Part shown: positions 5,924-8,593 of the stretch, in pieces
Layout of the letters: each line of letters begins with the position of its first letter
How positions within the stretch are numbered: the stretch's first letter is position 1
Assembly: GCA_002438345.1 (NCBI GenBank)
Contig: DJUJ01000227.1
Location: 2,439-11,031 of the forward strand
Reading direction: 5' to 3'
From: Paenibacillus sp. UBA6285
GTDB lineage: Bacteria; Bacillota; Bacilli; Paenibacillales; Paenibacillaceae
Length of the DNA: 8,593 nt
Notes under the pieces: model-generated
Database searches by the model: none
What the model was told of the DNA's origin: nothing
Seen by the model: the letters and a program-made list of their open reading frames with translations, nothing else
Position numbers and translations under genes: made by a program

Positions 5924-6289
5924 CTAAGAATCAGGATAAATTTTACGATATTCCTCATCGTCTTTCGTTTTAGTCCAAATACCATATTTCCATCTGATTT
6001 CACCATTTTTCAATTTTGTTACTACATCTTCTTCATATTTTTCATAGTTGAAGGATTCATCCATATCGATACGAATATCTAAAGTGTGATGTTCATCACA
6101 CAACAAATCACTAAGGTCGTCTACTCTATCTACAAGTATGACTTTATAAGTAACCGTGTCACCTTCAGCAATAAAACGACCTTTTTTGTTTTCGTAAGGT
6201 AAACGAATGCCAAAAACTTTTTCCATCTTACAAACAAGTTTTCCGAATAAATCATCTTCAAGCAAAACAATACTTAATATTTTTTTCAT
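5924..6289 (-). CDS. 121-aa uncharacterised acidic protein
   Basis: A small soluble protein, not assigned to a named family. It opens with MKKILSIVLLEDDLFGKLVC, a hydrophobic strand then an amphipathic helix, without the pattern of a secretion signal. FGIRLPYENKKGRFIAEGD and TVTYKVILVD suggest beta strands, and the C-terminal third is rich in D, E, K and W (GEIRWKYGIWTKTKDDEEY). The start is strongly supported by two AAGGAGG-like sites upstream. It lies 129 bases downstream of the DUF2004-like gene and 178 bases upstream of TPR-DUF5713, all on the same strand. Small acidic proteins of this size in such loci are commonly immunity proteins; that is inference from context. Confidence 0.65.
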   Translation of the reverse strand: MKKILSIVLLEDDLFGKLVCKMEKVFGIRLPYENKKGRFIAEGDTVTYKVILVDRVDDLSDLLCDEHHTLDIRIDMDESFNYEKYEEDVVTKLKNGEIRWKYGIWTKTKDDEEYRKIYPDS

Positions 6290-6298
6290 AACGCTAAA

Positions 6299-6313
6299 CC
6301 TCCTTCCCTCCTT
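6299..6313 (-). promoter_or_regulatory. Tandem Shine-Dalgarno for the 121-aa gene
   Basis: Reading the minus strand, AAGGAGG (6307-6313) is followed at once by AAGGAGG (6299-6305), a near-direct repeat with one base between. The downstream copy lies 9 bases from the ATG at 6289 and is well placed; the upstream copy at 17 bases is too far to initiate directly but could act as a standby site. It marks this as one of the best translation signals in the window. Confidence 0.6.
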
Positions 6314-6329
6314 CCATTACGCTCAAAAT

Positions 6330-6358
6330 ATAAAAATAAATACAAAATTGACTGTCCA
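6330..6358 (-). promoter_or_regulatory. Candidate promoter for the 121-aa gene
   Basis: TGGACA (6353-6358, 5 of 6 to TTGACA) is followed after 17 bases by TTTTAT (6330-6335, 4 of 6 to TATAAT); an overlapping TATATT sits at 6326-6331. The intergenic gap is AT-rich, so chance matches are likely. Confidence 0.3.
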
Positions 6359-6418
6359 GATACGCTACAGATATACCATTAATTTATTTTGCTTTTTTAG
6401 GCTCTTAGATTCTTGATC

Positions 6419-6964
6419 TTAACTTTCATGGCTAATAGTCAATATGTTTTCGTTCGCATCCAAATAGACAACAATCAACTGATCCGTATACTCTGGGTCA
6501 AAAGTAAAATCCATAATGAATATCTGTTTTTTTAGTTCTTTTTCAAAGTTACTTCCCAACCAACCTTCGCCCAAGCTGCTTCCCAAGCTTTTTAGCATAA
6601 GTAGGTCAACCATCTCCAGTTCACTTAATGTTCCAGGTTGCTCCATCCCAAACATTACTTTTAAGCTTTCATCATCCATTTCTAATAGATGAAAAGCAAA
6701 GAAATCATGAAGCAACTTATAACTAGGGTCTTTTGTATTTTGACTAATATCTCTTAGATGCGCCCGAGCCTTGTTTACCAACTCATCCATGTGATCTAGT
6801 GCATGGGAAACACGAGCGATATCGCTCTCATTTTGTGTAATTTTTTCCGACACATTAAAATAAACCTGGATCTTGTTATCAGGCATTAGGTTATCTATCC
6901 AAATAGATTCGCCGGGTGTGTACTCTAGACTAGGAAATTTCGTGCTTGGTATTTGTTTCATCAT
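6419..6964 (-). CDS. DUF2004-like protein
   Basis: A 181-aa soluble protein. The middle region DIARVSHALDHMDELVNKAR followed by HLRDI and a FFAFHLLEMDD helix matches the helical part of DUF2004 proteins, and the end FIMDFTFDPEYTDQLIVVYL...ILTISHES matches their conserved C-terminal strand pair (D-Y/F-T-x-D-P-E-x-[ST]-D...V..D..G.[IL].[DI]I..ES). Length is close to family members I know. The function of DUF2004 is unknown; such genes recur beside immunity genes. The start is the first ATG of an ATGATG pair, 8 bases after AAGGAG (about 6973-6978). Stop of the 48-aa frame (6978-6980) overlaps that binding site, so the two may be translationally coupled. Confidence 0.6.
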   Translation of the reverse strand: MMKQIPSTKFPSLEYTPGESIWIDNLMPDNKIQVYFNVSEKITQNESDIARVSHALDHMDELVNKARAHLRDISQNTKDPSYKLLHDFFAFHLLEMDDESLKVMFGMEQPGTLSELEMVDLLMLKSLGSSLGEGWLGSNFEKELKKQIFIMDFTFDPEYTDQLIVVYLDANENILTISHES

Positions 6965-6977
6965 TTAGTTGGCTCCT

Positions 6978-7124
6978 TTAATCTTTCTGATCAATTAGGG
7001 GTCCCACCAGCAAAACGCGGATTAACAACGTAAAGAGGGAATTTACCCAAAGAACAACTGTTATTATCACGTTAAATGGTCCTGCCGTACTGAAAAGCCT
7101 TGCAAATCCTTCGTTTTTAGTCAT
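6978..7124 (-). CDS. Possible 48-aa single-helix membrane protein
   Basis: ATG at 7124 opens a 48-codon frame: a short polar start MTKNEGFARLF, then a long hydrophobic stretch (FNVIITVVLWVNSLFTLLIR, then VLLVGPLI) and a charged end DQKD. This predicts one membrane helix with a cytoplasmic N-terminus. Its TAA lies inside the ribosome binding site of the DUF2004-like gene, as in coupled operons. Against it: no clear ribosome binding site of its own, so it may be a remnant. Small membrane proteins are sometimes immunity proteins against pore-formers, but nothing shows that here. Confidence 0.4.
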   Translation of the reverse strand: MTKNEGFARLFSTAGPFNVIITVVLWVNSLFTLLIRVLLVGPLIDQKD

Positions 7125-7191
7125 CAACTAAATCGATGTGTCAGCTTGAGCTATACATCAACCTGATGTCATACTACAGACTTAAAATCGT

Positions 7192-7404
7192 CTAGATAGG
7201 GTCGTTTTCACCTTTTTCTGACGCCTCATTCACCGACTCTATGAGCCTATCTGGACACATTGACGGCTTAATGTTGTAAATATGCGTTTGGTTGACTGTA
7301 CCCCTATCTCGATTGAAACGAAACAGGAAATTCTTCGTGCATACTAGGAGGTGTCCGTCTAAAATAGAATATTTCCTAACGGAAACATTGAGGGGATAGT
7401 CCAT
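7192..7404 (-). CDS. Hypothetical 70-aa frame, possibly a remnant
   Basis: A 70-codon frame with ATG at 7404 and TAG at 7192-7194. Sequence such as VSVRKYSILDGHLLVCTKNF and LFRFNRDRG alternates hydrophobic and polar residues as beta strands do, and the end SEKGEND is hydrophilic, so it reads like true protein. No ribosome binding site precedes the ATG, and an in-frame TAG lies a few codons upstream. It begins only 29 bases after the stop of the broken RHH gene and may belong to the same old operon. I do not recognise a family. Confidence 0.35.
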   Translation of the reverse strand: MDYPLNVSVRKYSILDGHLLVCTKNFLFRFNRDRGTVNQTHIYNIKPSMCPDRLIESVNEASEKGENDPI

Positions 7405-7433
7405 GTGTTCACTACACTACTGTCGGGCTATCT

Positions 7434-7553
7434 TTATTTTTTCTTTAGCTTTCTAATGGCTTGCCTTGTACCTTCAACCCTTGAGACCTTTTCTTTTTCG
7501 CAATACTCATCAAGAATTTCAAGAGTCCCCTAAGTAGTAATCTTAAACTTAGG
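7434..7553 (-). pseudogene. C-terminal half of a broken ribbon-helix-helix (CopG/Arc-like) gene
   Basis: The minus-strand frame reads PKFKITT, a TAG, then GTLEILDEYCEKEKVSRVEG and TRQAIRKLKKK to TAA at 7434-7436. The pattern of a short strand (KFKITT), helix (LEILDEYCEKEK), turn, V-S-R-x-E-G-x-R-x-A-I helix is that of RHH DNA-binding proteins. About four residues expected between strand and first helix (R-L-D-E type) are missing and a stop sits there. The matching N-terminus lies at 8442-8495, suggesting one gene split by about 0.9 kb. RHH proteins are dimeric repressors, often antitoxins or plasmid regulators. Confidence 0.55.
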
Positions 7554-7643
7554 AATAAAAAGATGATAGACGATTTACAAAGATAACTATCCAATCATTA
7601 AGATCTACATTCTATTAAATTCAAATCCACTACAAGTAGAACG

Positions 7644-7685
7644 AAAAAAAAGACCACATTACGGATGTCGATTACGTAATGTGGT
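7644..7685 (-). terminator. Rho-independent terminator of the 169-aa gene
   Basis: ACCACATTACG (7653-7663) and CGTAATGTGGT (7675-7685) are a perfect 11-bp inverted repeat with an 11-base loop. On the minus strand the stem is followed by C and eight Ts (complement of 7644-7651), the classic terminator form. It lies 17 bases after the stop of the gene at 7703-8212 and would end that transcript, isolating it from the genes further left. Confidence 0.85.
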
Positions 7686-7702
7686 GTATTTCATGGGTTA
7701 AT

Positions 7703-8212
7703 TTAGAAGTTTATTTCTTTCCAGTCACTCTCACTTATTTTTTCATATGTTATAAAACCTTCAGTTGAAACCCTTTTTTCAAGCATCCTGCTAACCTCGT
7801 GTTTAGTACAATCCTTCTCCATATAAATTTCATCTTGTAAAAATAATATAAATATGGAACTGGATGCATCGTTATTCACCAAATAGAAACCCAATAATTC
7901 GTTATATTGAGTGCTAAAAAACAAACCTATATACTCTATTTTGAGTTTAATATTTTCCTTGCATTCAATTAATCCTTCATAACTATCAAATAAATTAAAA
8001 TCATCCAAATCGTAAATTCTATTCATTGAGATTAGCGGATTCATACCTCTTATATACAAGCCTATGACATCACCATTATCTTTCTCAAGAAAAAGGACAT
8101 GGTCTAATCTCTCATTATCATCCTCATCGTGTAAATAAATAATACTTGAGATTTCTTTTTGCACAAAAAAAAAATCAAACTTTTTCGCAAAAGATAATAT
8201 ATAATTATTCAT
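7703..8212 (-). CDS. 169-aa candidate immunity protein, family not recognised
   Basis: A soluble protein starting MNNYILSFAKKFDFFFVQKE. It has alternating strand-like segments (SSIIYLHDED, HVLFLEKDNGDVIGLYIRG, IEYIGLFFSTQYNELLGFYL, SIFILFLQDEIYM) and an acidic, tryptophan-containing end (SESDWKEINF). This all-beta or alpha/beta acidic profile fits many immunity proteins, but I know no family for it. I chose the ATG at 8212 because GAGG (8219-8222) is 6 bases upstream; the in-frame GTG at 8224 and ATG at 8218 overlap that site. The preceding frame ends at 8221-8223, inside the same site, so the two are coupled, the usual order of toxin then immunity gene. A strong terminator follows. The toxin partner is only a fragment. 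Confidence 0.6.
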   Translation of the reverse strand: MNNYILSFAKKFDFFFVQKEISSIIYLHDEDDNERLDHVLFLEKDNGDVIGLYIRGMNPLISMNRIYDLDDFNLFDSYEGLIECKENIKLKIEYIGLFFSTQYNELLGFYLVNNDASSSIFILFLQDEIYMEKDCTKHEVSRMLEKRVSTEGFITYEKISESDWKEINF

Positions 8213-8220
8213 TTCCATCC

Positions 8221-8441
8221 TCACTCTCTAATCAAATCTAAGTCGGATATTAACTTACTTGATAAACGACCTCCTTTTTTATCTCGATTAACTAAAACAA
8301 CTGCATCACCCTTAACATAAGCGTCTACAGAGTCGATTGTATTCCAATCAAAGGATTTCGAATTAGTGTGATTTCTGGGTCATTTACAATTGATAAATGA
8401 ACTTCTTCATCCCTTCTGTATCCCCTCATCCACTCGAACAT
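8221..8441 (-). pseudogene. Frameshifted tail of a possible polymorphic toxin
   Basis: Two overlapping minus-strand frames together read like one protein end. The first (ATG 8441, stop 8325-8327) gives MFEWMRGYRRDEEVHLSIVN then DPEITLIRNP; the second gives FDWNTIDSVDAYVKGDAVVL, VNRDKKGGRLSS and KLISDLDLIRE, ending with TGA at 8221-8223. The frames join smoothly around AATCCTTTGATTGG if one base is restored. The ATG follows a TAA of the RHH fragment and has no binding site of its own. Its position, ending inside the ribosome binding site of a small acidic gene, suggests a toxin C-terminus, but I recognise no catalytic motif or family. Confidence 0.45.
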
Positions 8442-8495
8442 TTAGCTGAAAAGCTTAGGATTATTAGTGGGGCGGCCCATTTTCTTTGCTGGCAC
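8442..8495 (-). pseudogene. N-terminal fragment of a ribbon-helix-helix (CopG/Arc-like) gene
   Basis: GTG at 8495 opens MPAKKMGRPTNNPK, the basic K-K-M-G-R-P-T-x-N-P-K leader characteristic of many RHH regulators of phage, plasmid and toxin-antitoxin origin. The frame then departs (LFS, TAA at 8442-8444), exactly where the copy of CTTAGGA lies. The fitting continuation, PKFKITT...LEILDEYC, is found at 7434-7553. An 18-bp palindrome just upstream is a candidate operator. The upstream ribosome binding site is weak (GTGAG). Confidence 0.5.
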
Positions 8496-8506
8496 AATCT
8501 CACTTC

Positions 8507-8524
8507 ACTTTTGATATCAAAAGT
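8507..8524. promoter_or_regulatory. Perfect 18-bp palindrome, candidate RHH operator
   Basis: ACTTTTGATATCAAAAGT reads identically on both strands and ends 11 bases before the GTG of the RHH fragment on the minus strand. RHH dimers commonly bind palindromic or repeated sites in their own promoters. Binding here is inferred, and the AT-rich composition raises the chance of coincidence somewhat. Confidence 0.45.
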
Positions 8525-8540
8525 CATGGATGGATGTACG

Positions 8541-8566
8541 AAAAAAGAGAGGTTATGAATACCCTC
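8541..8566 (-). terminator. Weak candidate terminator for a gene beyond the right edge
   Basis: On the minus strand GAGGGT and ACC-T-CTC pair (6 bp with one bulged base, 7-base loop) and are followed by six Ts (complement of 8541-8546). It would end a transcript coming from outside the window and separate it from the RHH fragment. The short stem and bulge keep confidence low. The last 27 bases of the window hold nothing I can name. Confidence 0.35.
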
Positions 8567-8593
8567 CCAAAAAGTTAGAAAATGCTTATTTCG

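Larger units (their letters stand above)
7554..8453. mobile_element. About 0.9-kb segment inserted into the RHH gene
   Basis: The two parts of the RHH gene are separated by this segment, and the 7-bp sequence CTTAGGA occurs at both junctions (7548-7554 and 8454-8460), extended to AARCTTAGGA with one mismatch. The segment carries the frameshifted toxin-like tail, the 169-aa gene and its terminator, all on the minus strand. It encodes no transposase or integrase, so if it moved, it did so through recombination or by an outside enzyme. The repeat may be a target duplication or simply microhomology used in the joining. From 7554 to 7640 I see no gene. Confidence 0.4.

Noticed and set aside
6207..6416. 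Plus-strand 69-codon frame across the intergenic region
   Set aside because: Antisense to the 121-aa gene start and promoter region; low-complexity AT-rich composition.
1..8593. CRISPR array, tRNA or rRNA gene
   Set aside because: No regularly spaced repeats and no recognisable tRNA or rRNA sequence seen on either strand.

Overview
The window looks like an accessory island from a low-GC Gram-positive bacterium (Bacillota, probably order Bacillales). The evidence is AT-rich coding sequence, purine-rich AGGAGG-type ribosome binding sites with 6-11 base spacing, TTG/GTG start use, an IS3-family element and immunity-type protein families common in Bacillus/Paenibacillus relatives. I cannot name the genus. 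No housekeeping gene, rRNA, tRNA or CRISPR array is visible.

Almost every recognisable gene belongs to families found in the immunity parts of polymorphic (contact-dependent) toxin systems, and nearly all lie on the minus strand. From right to left, in the direction of minus-strand transcription, they are: a broken ribbon-helix-helix (RHH/CopG-like) gene interrupted by about 0.9 kb; inside that insert, a frameshifted possible toxin tail coupled to a 169-aa candidate immunity gene with its own terminator; a 70-aa and a 48-aa (one membrane helix) reading frame; a DUF2004-like gene; a 121-aa unknown gene with a doubled Shine-Dalgarno; a TPR-DUF5713 fusion; debris that includes part of an Imm51 domain; and a 142-aa gene with a CGSPGCW motif. 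Next come two damaged insertion sequences joined head to head (an IS3-family remnant and the left end of an unidentified element). On the plus strand follows a leucine-rich-repeat gene, divergent from a TPR-Imm51 fusion and a DUF4259-like gene. The left edge holds decayed sequence and the possible start of another minus-strand gene.

The most informative signal is modular exchange. Two genes share an N-terminal TPR half (about 55-60% identical by eye) but carry different C-terminal immunity domains, Imm51 in one and DUF5713 in the other. The DUF5713 protein still seems to carry the first strand of an Imm51 domain before DUF5713, and the next piece of Imm51 lies as debris just after its stop codon. 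This suggests that the DUF5713 segment replaced or split an Imm51 domain on a fixed TPR carrier. A second apparent case of modular insertion is the RHH gene, whose two halves are separated by a toxin-tail/immunity unit with a 7-bp sequence repeated at both junctions.

No complete toxin is visible, so the region reads as a polyimmunity or orphan-immunity locus that has collected and lost cassettes. All functional claims for unnamed proteins are inference. Family names come from recognising conserved motifs by eye, not from a database search.
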